Shown here piece after piece: positions 26,381-35,024 of a stretch of 64,000 nucleotides of DNA. The DNA comes from Flavobacteriales bacterium (GTDB lineage Bacteria > Bacteroidota > Bacteroidia > Flavobacteriales_D > Crocinitomicaceae), in assembly GCA_947475095.1 (NCBI GenBank), contig CANJLG010000002.1, positions 1 to 64,000 of the forward strand. Direction: 5' to 3'. Positions within the stretch are counted from its first letter, which is position 1. Each line of letters starts with the position of its first letter. The translations under genes were made by a program, and so were the position numbers. A model generated the notes under the pieces. The model saw nothing but the letters and a program-made list of their open reading frames with translations, searched no databases and was not told the DNA's origin.

Positions 26381-26767
26381 ATGGAAATTATAAACGCTCT
26401 AGGAAGAAGAAAAACGGCAGTTGCACGTGTATATTTATCCAAAGGAAAAGGTACAATATCAATTAACAAAAAGGCAATGGCTATTATGTTTCCAATTGAT
26501 GTACTGCAAGCAAAAATAAATCAACCCTTCGTTTTAACCGAAACTGTTGGTCAATATGATGTAAAAGTTAATGTGATGGGTGGAGGTATCAATGGTCAAG
26601 CAGAAGCTATCCGATTGGGTATTTCTCGCGCACTCGTTGAAATTTCAGCTGATTATAAGCCATTACTAAAAGCAGATGGTTTGATGACTCGTGATCCTAG
26701 AATGGTAGAACGTAAAAAGCCAGGTCAGCCAAAGGCAAGAAAAAAATTCCAATTCTCGAAACGTTAA
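26381..26767 (+). CDS. rpsI: 30S ribosomal protein S9
   Basis: A 128-residue uS9: NALGRRKTAVARVYLSKGKG at the start, VNVMGGGINGQAEAIRLGISRAL in the middle, and the C-terminal basic tail GQPKARKKFQFSKR that reaches the P site. Begins one base after rplM ends. Confidence 0.97.
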   Translation: MEIINALGRRKTAVARVYLSKGKGTISINKKAMAIMFPIDVLQAKINQPFVLTETVGQYDVKVNVMGGGINGQAEAIRLGISRALVEISADYKPLLKADGLMTRDPRMVERKKPGQPKARKKFQFSKR

Positions 26768-26776
26768 TCGATATTG

Positions 26777-26831
26777 GTGGTTTAGTATCCAAACTTTTGA
26801 GCACCTATCGTAAGATCCCTCAACAGTTGAG
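26777..26831 (+). promoter_or_regulatory. Structured leader before rpsB (possible S2 autoregulatory element)
   Basis: The 97-bp gap between rpsI and rpsB can fold. GGTG (26777-26780) plus GTTT pair with AAAC and CACC in a bulged hairpin, and CTCAACAGTTGAG (26819-26831) is a compact inverted repeat. S2 autoregulates its operon in several bacteria, which makes a leader element plausible here; this example is inferred. Confidence 0.35.
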
Positions 26832-26864
26832 CTAATTAAGGAACGTAAACAAATAAAATAATAT

Positions 26865-27896
26865 ATGTCTAAATTAAATTTTGAAACACTTTTGAATGCC
26901 GGAGTTCATTTCGGACATCAAAAAAGAAAGTGGAATCCAGCAATGGCTCCTTATATTTTCGAGGAAAAAAAAGGAATCCATATCATTGACTTGAATAAAA
27001 CTATTGTTCACCTTGGCCAGGCCTGTGCCGCAATGAAACAAATTGCAAAATCAGGTAAAAAAATACTTTTCGTTGCTACTAAAAAACAAGCGAAAGAAAT
27101 TGTTTCTGAGCGAGTTATTAAAATCAATATGCCTTACGTAACTGAAAGGTGGACTGGTGGTATGTTAACAAATTTTCAAACGACAAGAAAATCAATCAAG
27201 AAAATGACCGTGATTGATAAAATGAAGTCTGACGGTACTTGGGAAACATTGAACAAGCGTGAGAAATTATTTAAAACACGTCAACGTGAAAAACTAGAAA
27301 AAACTTTTGGTTCAATTGCGGAAATGACAAGACAACCAGCAGCTATATTTATTGTTGATATCATGAAAGAGCATATTGCACTTGCTGAAGCGAAACGATT
27401 GAACATTCCTGTTTTTGCTATGGTAGATACCAACTCTAACCCAAAACTAGTTGATTTCCCTATCCCTGCTAACGATGATGCAACTAAATCAATTGCCCTA
27501 ATCTTAGATGAAATTTGTGATGCAATTCGCGATGGATTAGAAGATAGAAAAAATATAAAAACTGATGCCGAAACAGGTGGAGAAGAAACACTTGAAGCAG
27601 TGCCTACTCAAACTACTAGAAAACGTATTAATAAAGCAGAGGCTGTAGCCGATGTAGCTCCAGTTGCTGAAGAAGTACCAGTTGTTGAAGAAGCTCCGGT
27701 TGCTGAAGAAGCTCCGGTTGCTGAAGAAGCTCCGGTTGCTGAAGAAGCTCCGGTTGCTGAAGAAGCTCCAGTTGTTGAAGAAGCACCAGTTGCTGAAGAA
27801 GCTCCGGTTGTTGAAGAAGCACCAGTTGTTGAAGAAGCACCAGTTGTTGAAGAAGCACCAGTTGTTGAAGAAAACAAAGAAGACGAAGAAGCATAA
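26865..27896 (+). CDS. rpsB: 30S ribosomal protein S2 with a long acidic repeat tail
   Basis: A 343-residue uS2. The globular part (about 1-225) is normal: [68 protein letters not shown]. After a short linker ([10 protein letters not shown]), twelve hexads of the type [12 protein letters not shown] occupy about residues 265-336, ending NKEDEEA. S2 usually ends near 230-260, so the tail adds roughly 80 acidic, Pro/Ala/Val-rich residues, likely disordered and solvent-exposed. Third gene of the ribosomal operon. Confidence 0.96.
   Translation: MSKLNFETLLNAGVHFGHQKRKWNPAMAPYIFEEKKGIHIIDLNKTIVHLGQACAAMKQIAKSGKKILFVATKKQAKEIVSERVIKINMPYVTERWTGGMLTNFQTTRKSIKKMTVIDKMKSDGTWETLNKREKLFKTRQREKLEKTFGSIAEMTRQPAAIFIVDIMKEHIALAEAKRLNIPVFAMVDTNSNPKLVDFPIPANDDATKSIALILDEICDAIRDGLEDRKNIKTDAETGGEETLEAVPTQTTRKRINKAEAVADVAPVAEEVPVVEEAPVAEEAPVAEEAPVAEEAPVAEEAPVVEEAPVAEEAPVVEEAPVVEEAPVVEEAPVVEENKEDEEA
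27657..27872 (+). repeat. Twelve 18-bp tandem repeats in rpsB
   Basis: Twelve in-frame units of GCTCCGGTTGCTGAAGAA and close variants. Four consecutive units (27693-27764) are identical, as are the last three. The 18-bp unit keeps all frames open, which produces long spurious reading frames on both strands. Such an array can change length by slippage in whole hexads without breaking the frame. Confidence 0.95.
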
Positions 27897-27929
27897 TCTT
27901 ATATTTTTTAACCCATAAACTTAAAGAAC

Positions 27930-28760
27930 ATGGCAATTACAGCCGCTGACGTCAATAACTTACGTCAACAAACAGGAGCAGGAATGATGGACTGCAAAAA
28001 CGCATTAGTAGAATCAAATGGTGATATCGAAATGGCGATCGACATTCTTCGTAAAAAAGGACAAAAAATCGCTGCTAAAAGAGGTGATAATGACGCAAAA
28101 GAAGGCTTAATTATGGCTCAAGCTGCAACTGATGGTCAGTCAGGTGTTATTCTAGCATTGAATTGTGAAACAGATTTCGTAGCTAAAAATGAGGGTTATG
28201 TTGCGTTTGTTCAATCAATTGTTGATTTAGCATTAAATCACAGACCAGCTAATGTTGACGCATTAAAAGCACTTGCTTACGATGAGAAGCTTACCTTAGA
28301 AGAAAAAATTATAGAGCAAATTGGTCGTATCGGCGAAAAATTAGAATTGTCTTCTTATGCTCTCATCCAATCTAATAAAGTTGTTGCATACAATCACCCT
28401 GGAAATCAATTAGCGACCTTGGTAGGTTTAAATAGTAATGTGAGTGATGCTGAAGAGGCTGGACGTCAAGTTGCGATGCAAATTGCTGCAATGAATCCTG
28501 TCGCGATAGATAAAAACGGCGTTGATCAAAAAACAATTGATCGTGAAATTGAAGTAGGAAAAGATCTTGCTATTCAGGAAGGAAAACCAGTTGAAATGGC
28601 AGAAAAAATTGCCATGGGTCGATTGAATAAATTCTTTCAAGAAAATACCTTATTAAGCCAGCCTTTTGTTCGAGATAATAAATTAAGTGTAGAACAATTT
28701 TTAAATTCTACTGAAAAAGGTTTGACAGTTACTGAATTCAAGCGATTTTCATTAAGTTAA
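27930..28760 (+). CDS. tsf: Translation elongation factor Ts
   Basis: The 276-residue EF-Ts recharges EF-Tu with GTP. An N-terminal UBA-like domain covers about 1-55 (ITAADVNNLRQQTGAGMMDCKNALVESNGD), with the core motif LNCETDFVAKNEGY at about 76-89. Last gene of the rplM-rpsI-rpsB-tsf operon, closed by a terminator. Confidence 0.97.
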   Translation: MAITAADVNNLRQQTGAGMMDCKNALVESNGDIEMAIDILRKKGQKIAAKRGDNDAKEGLIMAQAATDGQSGVILALNCETDFVAKNEGYVAFVQSIVDLALNHRPANVDALKALAYDEKLTLEEKIIEQIGRIGEKLELSSYALIQSNKVVAYNHPGNQLATLVGLNSNVSDAEEAGRQVAMQIAAMNPVAIDKNGVDQKTIDREIEVGKDLAIQEGKPVEMAEKIAMGRLNKFFQENTLLSQPFVRDNKLSVEQFLNSTEKGLTVTEFKRFSLS

Positions 28761-28784
28761 TCGTTGATTCAATAGAATTAAACT

Positions 28785-28814
28785 ATCCCGTTTTTTTAAG
28801 CGGGATTTTTTTTT
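28785..28814 (+). terminator. Intrinsic terminator after tsf
   Basis: ATCCCG (28785-28790) pairs with CGGGAT (28801-28806) across a 10-nt loop and is followed by a run of T. It lies 25 bp after the tsf stop. Confidence 0.85.
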
Positions 28815-28868
28815 GATTTATTTTTTATGAAGCAACGCTAAGAATTTGCTGAGCTACGTCGATTTAAA

Positions 28869-28876
28869 TAACTTTG
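28869..28876 (+). promoter_or_regulatory. -7 promoter element (TAACTTTG) for rluF
   Basis: TAnnTTTG match ending 4 bp before the ATG at 28881. It favours that ATG over the adjacent GTG at 28878. Confidence 0.5.
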
Positions 28877-28880
28877 AGTG

Positions 28881-29636
28881 ATGGAATCTGAACACAAGAG
28901 ACTGAATAAATTTATTAGTGAAAAAGGGTATTGCTCGCGCAGAGAAGCTGATAAACTCATTGAAGATGGTCGTGTCACTATAAATGGTAATGTTCCACAA
29001 ATGGGAACGAAAGTTAAACCAAGCGACAAAGTTTGTATTGATGGTGTTTCAATTAATGAAACGGAAGAGAAACTCGTTTATTTAGCGTTTAACAAGCCTG
29101 AAGGAATCGAATGTACCACCAATATAGATGTTCCTGATAACATCATAGATTATATCGACTACCCAACTCGGATATTTCCTGTGGGACGACTAGACAAATA
29201 CAGCAGTGGTCTTATTTTATTGACAAATGATGGGGAAATCGTAAATAAAATTTTGCGCGCAAGAAATAATCACGATAAAGAATACCTAGTAAAAGTAGAT
29301 CGCCCAATTAGCAAAGAATTTATAAAACAAATGGGCAATGGGGTGCCCATTTTAGAAACCGTTACAAGAAAATGCCGTGTGGAGAAAATAACTAGCTTCA
29401 CCTTTAAAATTATTCTTACACAGGGCTTGAACCGACAAATAAGAAGAATGTGCAGCTTCCTTGATTATGAAGTAGTTGAGCTAAAACGGACGCGCATACT
29501 AAACATTTCGCTAGACCTTCCCCTGGGACAATACCGCGATTTAGAAGAGGAAGAATTATCCGAATTACAACTGTTAATTGCTGATTCAAGCAAAACAGAA
29601 GATGCAAGTTTAGCTTGGGACATCGATGAGGATTAA
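28881..29636 (+). CDS. rluF: 23S rRNA pseudouridine synthase, RluF type
   Basis: A 251-residue RsuA/RluB/RluE/RluF-family pseudouridine synthase. An S4 RNA-binding domain is at about 6-55 (RLNKFISEKGYCSRREADKLIEDGRVTING). The catalytic domain has the family Asp in FPVGRLDKYSSGLILLTNDGE, followed by KEYLVKVDRPIS and LTQGLNRQIRRMCSF. The NRQIRRMC segment and length fit RluF (U2604) better than RsuA. ATG at 28881 is preferred, since a promoter element sits just upstream. Confidence 0.9.
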   Translation: MESEHKRLNKFISEKGYCSRREADKLIEDGRVTINGNVPQMGTKVKPSDKVCIDGVSINETEEKLVYLAFNKPEGIECTTNIDVPDNIIDYIDYPTRIFPVGRLDKYSSGLILLTNDGEIVNKILRARNNHDKEYLVKVDRPISKEFIKQMGNGVPILETVTRKCRVEKITSFTFKIILTQGLNRQIRRMCSFLDYEVVELKRTRILNISLDLPLGQYRDLEEEELSELQLLIADSSKTEDASLAWDIDED

Positions 29637-29655
29637 AAATCTAAAATAATCCTGC

Positions 29656-29663
29656 TATATTTG
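29656..29663 (+). promoter_or_regulatory. -7 promoter element (TATATTTG) for pyrH-frr
   Basis: TAnnTTTG match 18 bp before the ATG at 29682. The in-frame TTG at 29661 lies inside this element and so is not a start codon. Confidence 0.6.
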
Positions 29664-29681
29664 TCCTCAGTAAAACGTACT

Positions 29682-30389
29682 ATGAAATATAAGCGCATCC
29701 TTTTAAAACTCAGTGGCGAATCCCTTATGGGAAATAAGCAATTTGGTATTGATAATGAGAAAATAACCTCCTATGCCAAACAAATAAAAGAAATTTGCTC
29801 GGCAGGAGTTGAAATAGCAATTGTTATTGGCGGTGGAAATATTTTTAGAGGCGTTCAAGCAGAACAAGGTGGAATGGATAGAACCCATGGCGATTATATG
29901 GGCATGCTAGCCACCATGATTAATTCAATGGCCCTTCAAGCTGCACTAGAAGCTATTCAAGTTGAAACTCGACTTCAATCTGCCATTGAAATGAAAGAAA
30001 TTTGTGAACCATACGTTCGCCGAAAAGCCGTTCGACATTTAGAAAAAGGGCGCGTGGTCATCTTTGGAGCAGGAACAGGGAATCCTTATTTTACAACTGA
30101 TTCAGCCGCTTCTTTGCGCGCAATTGAAATAAATGCAGAGGTTATCCTTAAAGGAACACGAGTTGATGGTATTTATACCGCAGACCCTGAAAAAGATAAA
30201 ACAGCGAGTAAATATAGCCACATTACCTTCGATGAAGTGTACTCCAAAGGATTAAATGTGATGGACTTAACCGCATTTACACTTTGTAAAGAAAATAATT
30301 TACCCATCATAGTATTTGATATGGATACACCCGGCACACTTCTTAAAGTGCTCACGGAAGATCATATAGGTACAATCGTTCATAACTAA
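29682..30389 (+). CDS. pyrH: UMP kinase
   Basis: A 235-residue UMP kinase (UMP + ATP to UDP + ADP) of the amino-acid-kinase fold: [15 protein letters not shown] at the N-terminus, [50 protein letters not shown], and [17 protein letters not shown] chose ATG 29682 over the frame's TTG at 29661, because the family begins [13 protein letters not shown] and a promoter element overlaps the TTG. Paired with frr, as in many bacteria. Confidence 0.96.
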   Translation: MKYKRILLKLSGESLMGNKQFGIDNEKITSYAKQIKEICSAGVEIAIVIGGGNIFRGVQAEQGGMDRTHGDYMGMLATMINSMALQAALEAIQVETRLQSAIEMKEICEPYVRRKAVRHLEKGRVVIFGAGTGNPYFTTDSAASLRAIEINAEVILKGTRVDGIYTADPEKDKTASKYSHITFDEVYSKGLNVMDLTAFTLCKENNLPIIVFDMDTPGTLLKVLTEDHIGTIVHN

Positions 30390-30399
30390 AAGATTTGAT

Positions 30400-30963
30400 A
30401 TGACAGAAGAACTTGAAATGGTATACGATGATTTGCGGAGTTCAAATGATAAAACAATGACGCATTTTGATCATGAATTGCTAAAAGTTAGAGCAGGAAA
30501 AGCAACACCCGCTATGCTGATTGGAGTTATGGTGGAGTATTATGGGGCAATGACCCCATTACAGCAAATCGCGAATGTGAATACAATGGATGCCCGAACC
30601 ATAACGGTTCAACCTTTCGAAAAGAATACCCTAAACGATATCGCGAAAGGCATCATGAATGCGAATCTTGGATTAAACCCACAAAGCAACGGAGAACAAT
30701 TATTAATTGCTGTGCCACCACTCACGGAAGAAAGAAGAAGAGATCTAGTAAAAAAGGCAAAAGCCGAAGGTGAATCCGGGAAAGTTGGTATTCGAAATAA
30801 TCGTAAAGACGCCTTGGATTTTATTAAAACCATGAAAAACGATGGTTTATCGGAGGATATGACCAAAGATGCTGAAGCTGTTGTTCAGGAAATCACCAAT
30901 AAATTCATTAAGAAAATTGACGATTTACTAGAGCAGAAAGAAAAGGAAATTATGACCGTTTAA
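30400..30963 (+). CDS. frr: Ribosome recycling factor
   Basis: A 187-residue RRF that splits post-termination ribosomes with EF-G. Family segments: HFDHELLKVRAGKATPAML, VEYYGAMTPLQQIANVN, DARTITVQPFEKN, NLGLNPQSNGEQLLIAVPPLTEERRRDLVKKAK, VGIRNNRKDALDFIKTM. It starts 10 bp after pyrH and is surely co-transcribed. Confidence 0.97.
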   Translation: MTEELEMVYDDLRSSNDKTMTHFDHELLKVRAGKATPAMLIGVMVEYYGAMTPLQQIANVNTMDARTITVQPFEKNTLNDIAKGIMNANLGLNPQSNGEQLLIAVPPLTEERRRDLVKKAKAEGESGKVGIRNNRKDALDFIKTMKNDGLSEDMTKDAEAVVQEITNKFIKKIDDLLEQKEKEIMTV

Positions 30964-30983
30964 ACGGATTAATTACACCTATT

Positions 30984-32147
30984 CTATAAGGTCCCTCTAT
31001 TCTCTTGTTCTCTTTCAATCGCTTCAAATAAAGCTTTGAAATTCCCTTTCCCAAATGATTGCGCCCCTTTGCGTTGAATGATTTCAAAAAACATCGTCGG
31101 TCGATCAACCACTGGCTTTGTGAATAATTGAAGCAAGTAGCCCTCTTCATCGCGATCAATTAAAACACCATGTTGTTTTAATACCTCCACATCCTCATCT
31201 ATATGGCCCACTCGATCAATTAAATCAAGATAATACGAATCTGGCACATACAAAAATTCGACTCCACGATCGCGCATCGCCGAAACTGTTGCTATAATAT
31301 CATCCGTTGCAAGCGCAATGTGCTGTACACCTGGTCCATTATAAAAATCAATGTATTCCTCTATTTGAGACTTTTTCTTGCCTGCTGCAGGTTCATTTAT
31401 TGGAAACTTAATACGACCATTCCCATTACTCATTACCTTACTCATCAAAGCTGTATATTCAGTCGAAATGTCGTTGTCATCAAAAGAAATGATCTGTGCA
31501 AAGCCCATAACTTGAGCATAAAACTGGCACCAAGTATTCATTTCATTCCAATCCACATTTCCTACCATGTGATCGATAAATTTTAACCCTACAGGTGTTG
31601 GATTGTAGTGTGATGTCCATGCTTTGTAGCCCGGTAGAAAAATGCCTGAGTAATTAGAACGTTCAACAAAAATATGAACTGTTTCACCGTAAGTATAAAT
31701 ACCTGAACGAATTACAAATCCGTGTTCGTCTTCTTCACGGGTAGGTTCCATAAAAGGCTTCGCCCCTCTTTTAGTTGTTTCTTCAAAGGCCGAAGTAGCA
31801 TCTTCCACCCAAAGCGCAACTATTTTCACTCCATCGCCATGCTTATTAATATGTTCATTGATTACGCCATCCTTCGTTAAGGGTGTAGTTAACACTAAAC
31901 GGATTTTATCCTGCTTCAAAACATAGGATACACGATCCTTGCATCCCGTTTCTAATCCGGCAAAAGCCTCCGATTGAAAACCAAATGCCGTCTTATAATA
32001 AAGAGCAGATTGCTTGGCATTTCCTACATATAATTCAACATAATCAGTTCCCAATAGGGGAAGAAAATCTTGTGCATCGTTGAATAATTTCTTCAGACCA
32101 TAGGTCGTATTTTGAAGATTTTTTAAATTTTTAATTTCTGCAGACAT
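30984..32147 (-). CDS. hpd: 4-hydroxyphenylpyruvate dioxygenase
   Basis: A 387-residue Fe(II) dioxygenase converting 4-hydroxyphenylpyruvate to homogentisate in tyrosine breakdown. Two vicinal-oxygen-chelate halves are visible. The metal ligands are the His of FIDHMVGNVD, the His of GPGVQHIALATDD, and the Glu of FFEIIQRKG near the C-terminus, where the family's product-specific helix (FGKGNFKALFEAIEREQ) also appears. Second in an operon with hmgA, 12 bp apart, which catalyses the next step. Confidence 0.96.
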   Translation of the reverse strand: MSAEIKNLKNLQNTTYGLKKLFNDAQDFLPLLGTDYVELYVGNAKQSALYYKTAFGFQSEAFAGLETGCKDRVSYVLKQDKIRLVLTTPLTKDGVINEHINKHGDGVKIVALWVEDATSAFEETTKRGAKPFMEPTREEDEHGFVIRSGIYTYGETVHIFVERSNYSGIFLPGYKAWTSHYNPTPVGLKFIDHMVGNVDWNEMNTWCQFYAQVMGFAQIISFDDNDISTEYTALMSKVMSNGNGRIKFPINEPAAGKKKSQIEEYIDFYNGPGVQHIALATDDIIATVSAMRDRGVEFLYVPDSYYLDLIDRVGHIDEDVEVLKQHGVLIDRDEEGYLLQLFTKPVVDRPTMFFEIIQRKGAQSFGKGNFKALFEAIEREQENRGTL

Positions 32148-32159
32148 TGTTTTACTTTA

Positions 32160-33320
32160 TTAATGGTTCATCCATGATTTTGCGTAATCTTTCTCCTCAA
32201 TACCCATCGCAAAAGTAGTAAGTTGGAGGGGCTTGAAAGTATCAATCATCACAGCTAATTCTTCGGTGGAAGTTTTTCCAATACTTCTTTCGTAGGCGCC
32301 CGGATGCGGACCATGCGGAATACCAGATGGATGTAGCGTGATTTGTCCCTTCTCAATGTGGTTGCGACTCATAAAGTCCCCATCAACGTAATATAATACC
32401 TCATCGGAGTCAATGTTACTATGATTATAAGGCGCAGGAATAGATAAAGGATGATAGTCATAAAGTCGTGGAACGAAAGAACAGATCACAAAGGCACTTG
32501 TTTCAAATGTTTGGTGAACGGGAGGAGGTTGATGAACACGTCCAGTGATGGGTTCAAATTCATGAATGCTAAAAGCATAAGGGTAATTGAATCCATCCCA
32601 TCCGACAACATCAAATGGATGATGGGCATAGACATAATCGTGAAGAATATCCTGTTTTTTAATCTTGATTAAGAAATCCCCTGATTCATTGTGCGGTTCA
32701 ACATAACTTGGAGGACGAATATCGCGCTCGCAATAAGGTGAATGCTCTAGTAATTGTCCAAACCAATTTCGATAGCGCTTTGGCGTATATATAGGATGAA
32801 AAGATTGAAAAATTAGTAATTTATTATCGCTAGTATCAAAATGAATTTGATAAATCATGCCTCTTGGAATAACAATATAATCGCCATATTTAAATGCGAT
32901 GTTTCCCAATTGAGTTTTCACTGTTCCTTCCCCACGGTGAATAAAAATAACCTCATCCGCATCAGCGTTCTTATAAAAGTAATCCGACATAGAAGAACTA
33001 GGGGCAGCTAATTCTATGTAAACATCTTTGTTTACCAAAATTGGTTTTCTACTCTCTAAAAAATCATTGCAAGGCTCCACATTAAAACCTTGAAAACTAC
33101 GCATTTGCATATTATGTGAGAGAGCAATTTCAGGAGCAATATTCTTTTGGCCAAGAATTTCCTTGACCATCGTTGGTGGATTAATATGATACAATAAAGA
33201 AGACATGCCATCAAAACCTACCGTACCGAATAATTGCTCATGGTATAGCTTTCCGTTATCCTGACGGAAAACAGTGTGTCGTTTACCGGGAATTGATCCT
33301 AATTTTTGATAAAAAGGCAT
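32160..33320 (-). CDS. hmgA: Homogentisate 1,2-dioxygenase
   Basis: A 386-residue cupin-type Fe(II) dioxygenase that opens the ring of homogentisate to maleylacetoacetate. Motifs: FIHRGEGTVKTQLGNIAFKYGDYIVIPRG (N-terminal cupin), PPPVHQTFETSAFVICSFVPR, and PYNHSNIDSDEVLYYVDGDF with HPSGIPHGPHPG, which carry metal-binding His and Glu. Somewhat shorter than the human enzyme (about 445), as usual for Bacteroidota versions. First gene of the hmgA-hpd operon; maleylacetoacetate isomerase and fumarylacetoacetase are not in the window. Confidence 0.94.
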   Translation of the reverse strand: MPFYQKLGSIPGKRHTVFRQDNGKLYHEQLFGTVGFDGMSSLLYHINPPTMVKEILGQKNIAPEIALSHNMQMRSFQGFNVEPCNDFLESRKPILVNKDVYIELAAPSSSMSDYFYKNADADEVIFIHRGEGTVKTQLGNIAFKYGDYIVIPRGMIYQIHFDTSDNKLLIFQSFHPIYTPKRYRNWFGQLLEHSPYCERDIRPPSYVEPHNESGDFLIKIKKQDILHDYVYAHHPFDVVGWDGFNYPYAFSIHEFEPITGRVHQPPPVHQTFETSAFVICSFVPRLYDYHPLSIPAPYNHSNIDSDEVLYYVDGDFMSRNHIEKGQITLHPSGIPHGPHPGAYERSIGKTSTEELAVMIDTFKPLQLTTFAMGIEEKDYAKSWMNH

Positions 33321-33367
33321 AGACTAACATTTCAGGCTATTTCAAGATTGAAACAGACTATTCAAAA

Positions 33368-33375
33368 CAAATGTA
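33368..33375 (-). promoter_or_regulatory. -7 promoter element (TACATTTG) for hmgA-hpd
   Basis: TAnnTTTG match on the minus strand, 47 bp upstream of the hmgA start. Confidence 0.45.
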
Positions 33376-33461
33376 AGCATTTAAGTAATTTCAAGGAAGT
33401 GTAATTCAATTAGAACAAAAAATTTATTCTAAAACTAATCGGAGATATTGTTTTCAAAGGT

Positions 33462-33469
33462 TAAATTTG
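33462..33469 (+). promoter_or_regulatory. -7 promoter element (TAAATTTG) for the threonine dehydrogenase gene
   Basis: TAnnTTTG match 18 bp upstream of the ATG at 33488. It overlaps the in-frame TTG at 33467, ruling that out as the start. Confidence 0.55.
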
Positions 33470-33487
33470 TTTCAAAAAATAGAAAGA

Positions 33488-34426
33488 ATGAAAAAAATAT
33501 TAGTGATTGGTTCAAATGGCCAAATCGGAACGGAACTCGTTCTTAGCCTTCGTGAACGCTACGGAAATGAAGCTGTTTTTGCAGCAGATTTAAGTAAAAG
33601 TTGCCCAGCAATCATTATTAATGGGCCTTATGTGCAACTGGATGTATTACAAAAAGAAGCCATTAGAGAATATATTATTTCCAACGAGATCAAAGAAGTT
33701 TACCTGCTTGCAGCCTTGCTTTCCGCAACAGCAGAAAAAAATCCTGATTTTGCATGGAAACTTAACATGGAAGGACTGTTTACAATATTAGATCTAGCCA
33801 AAGAGAAACATATTGACAAAATCTTTTGGCCAAGCTCGATCGCTGTTTTTGGACCAACAACCCCTGCCGACAAAACCCCACAGTATACTATTATGGAACC
33901 CAGCACCGTGTATGGCATCTCGAAATTAGCTGGTGAACGCTGGTGCGAATACTATCACAAGAAACATCAAGTGGATGTTAGAAGCCTTCGTTACCCTGGG
34001 TTAATTTCCTATAAAAGCCCCCCAGGAGGCGGAACAACCGATTATGCAATAGATATCTTCCATAAAGCAACAGCAGGAGTTGACTATGACTGCTTTCTAA
34101 ATGAAACAAGCGCCTTGCCCATGCTTTTTATGGATGATGCTATTAGAGCTACCATTGAACTAATGGAAGCACCAAGCGAACAAATAAAAATTAGATCCTC
34201 CTATAATTTAGCAGGAGTAAGTTTTACCCCAAAAGAATTAAGCGAAGCGATTAAAAAACAGCTGCCCGATTTTAAAATCACGTATAATCCAGATTTTCGA
34301 CAGGCCATCGCCGACAGCTGGCCAAACTCTATCGATGATGCTATTACTGAGCAGCATTGGGGATGGAAGCCACGATTTGACCTCCCGAAAATCGTTGATG
34401 AGATGATTAAAAATATCAAAAAATAA
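33488..34426 (+). CDS. NAD-dependent L-threonine 3-dehydrogenase (SDR/epimerase type)
   Basis: A 312-residue extended short-chain dehydrogenase that oxidises L-threonine to 2-amino-3-ketobutyrate. Rossmann motif ILVIGSNGQIGTEL at the N-terminus; catalytic YGISKLAGE (Tyr-x3-Lys); substrate-loop sequences RYPGLISYKSPPGGGTTDYAIDIF and LPMLFMDDAIRATIELM, typical of the flavobacterial threonine dehydrogenase branch rather than the zinc-dependent Tdh. The ATG at 33488 is preferred to the TTG at 33467, which lies in the promoter. Diverges from the tyrosine catabolism operon. Confidence 0.9.
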   Translation: MKKILVIGSNGQIGTELVLSLRERYGNEAVFAADLSKSCPAIIINGPYVQLDVLQKEAIREYIISNEIKEVYLLAALLSATAEKNPDFAWKLNMEGLFTILDLAKEKHIDKIFWPSSIAVFGPTTPADKTPQYTIMEPSTVYGISKLAGERWCEYYHKKHQVDVRSLRYPGLISYKSPPGGGTTDYAIDIFHKATAGVDYDCFLNETSALPMLFMDDAIRATIELMEAPSEQIKIRSSYNLAGVSFTPKELSEAIKKQLPDFKITYNPDFRQAIADSWPNSIDDAITEQHWGWKPRFDLPKIVDEMIKNIKK

Positions 34427-34437
34427 TTTTTTTATTA

Positions 34438-34511
34438 TTTTGTTTAATCTTTATTAGTTTTTGTTAAACAATTTTGTTTAAGTTTGTATCGTAAACATTA
34501 AACAAAATTGT
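34438..34511 (+). promoter_or_regulatory. Repeat-rich promoter/operator of the sigma-carotenoid operon
   Basis: TTTTGTTTAA occurs at 34438-34447 and 34472-34481, with a close variant at 34458-34468. ACAATTTTGTTTAA (34468-34481) and TTAAACAAAATTGT (34498-34511) form a perfect 14-bp inverted repeat that ends at the ATG. Between the arms is TTTGTATCGTAAACA (34483-34497), which also occurs upstream of the subtilase gene at 52168. The layout suggests an ECF-type promoter plus a repressor or activator site; this is inference. Confidence 0.6.
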
Positions 34512-35024
34512 ATGTCGACATTAGAATTTAACCAAGCCCTCGTAGATTTAGAGTTTAATCTGCGTTCATTTGCGATGAGTTTCACTAGAAATAAGGCTGA
34601 TGCGCAAGATTTAACACAGGAAACCATGTTAAAAGCAATCACCTACAAAAACTACTACACTCCTCAAACAAATTTTAAAGCGTGGGTTTTTACAATTATG
34701 CGTAATATTTTTATTAATCAATACAGAAGGAAAGTGAAATCCAGAAGTATTTTTGATAGTTCTAAGGAATTAGAAACCATTTCAAATATGGTTGGTTCAA
34801 AATCAACACCGCTAGAATATATTTCAACCAAAGACATACGAAACAAAATTTCAAAATTAGACTCAGAATTTAAAAAACCATTTGAAATGCATTTTGAAGG
34901 TTTTAAATACCAAGAAATTGCAAACGAGTTAAAAATACCAATTGGAACAGTTAAAAGTCGTATCTTTATCGCTCGTAAAAAATTAATGGTAGCCCTTTCA
35001 GACTATTCCTATTCGGCAAATTAA
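34512..35024 (+). CDS. ECF-family RNA polymerase sigma factor heading the carotenoid operon
   Basis: A 170-residue ECF sigma factor. Region 2 is at about 10-75 (SFTRNKADAQDLTQETMLKAIT; TNFKAWVFTIMRNIFINQYRR) and region 4 at about 110-160 (LDSEFKKPFEMHFEGFKYQEIANELKIPIGTVKSRIFIARKKL). No anti-sigma gene is adjacent. It is immediately followed (0 bp) by crtI and leads a row of light- or oxidation-related genes, so it probably controls them and itself. Linked ECF sigma and crtI/crtB genes are known in other flavobacteria; induction by light or singlet oxygen is inference here. Confidence 0.93.
   Translation: MSTLEFNQALVDLEFNLRSFAMSFTRNKADAQDLTQETMLKAITYKNYYTPQTNFKAWVFTIMRNIFINQYRRKVKSRSIFDSSKELETISNMVGSKSTPLEYISTKDIRNKISKLDSEFKKPFEMHFEGFKYQEIANELKIPIGTVKSRIFIARKKLMVALSDYSYSAN

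Noticed and set aside
27608-27936. Long ORFs in three other frames over the end of rpsB
   Set aside because: An 18-bp tandem repeat keeps all frames open; the products are simple repeats.
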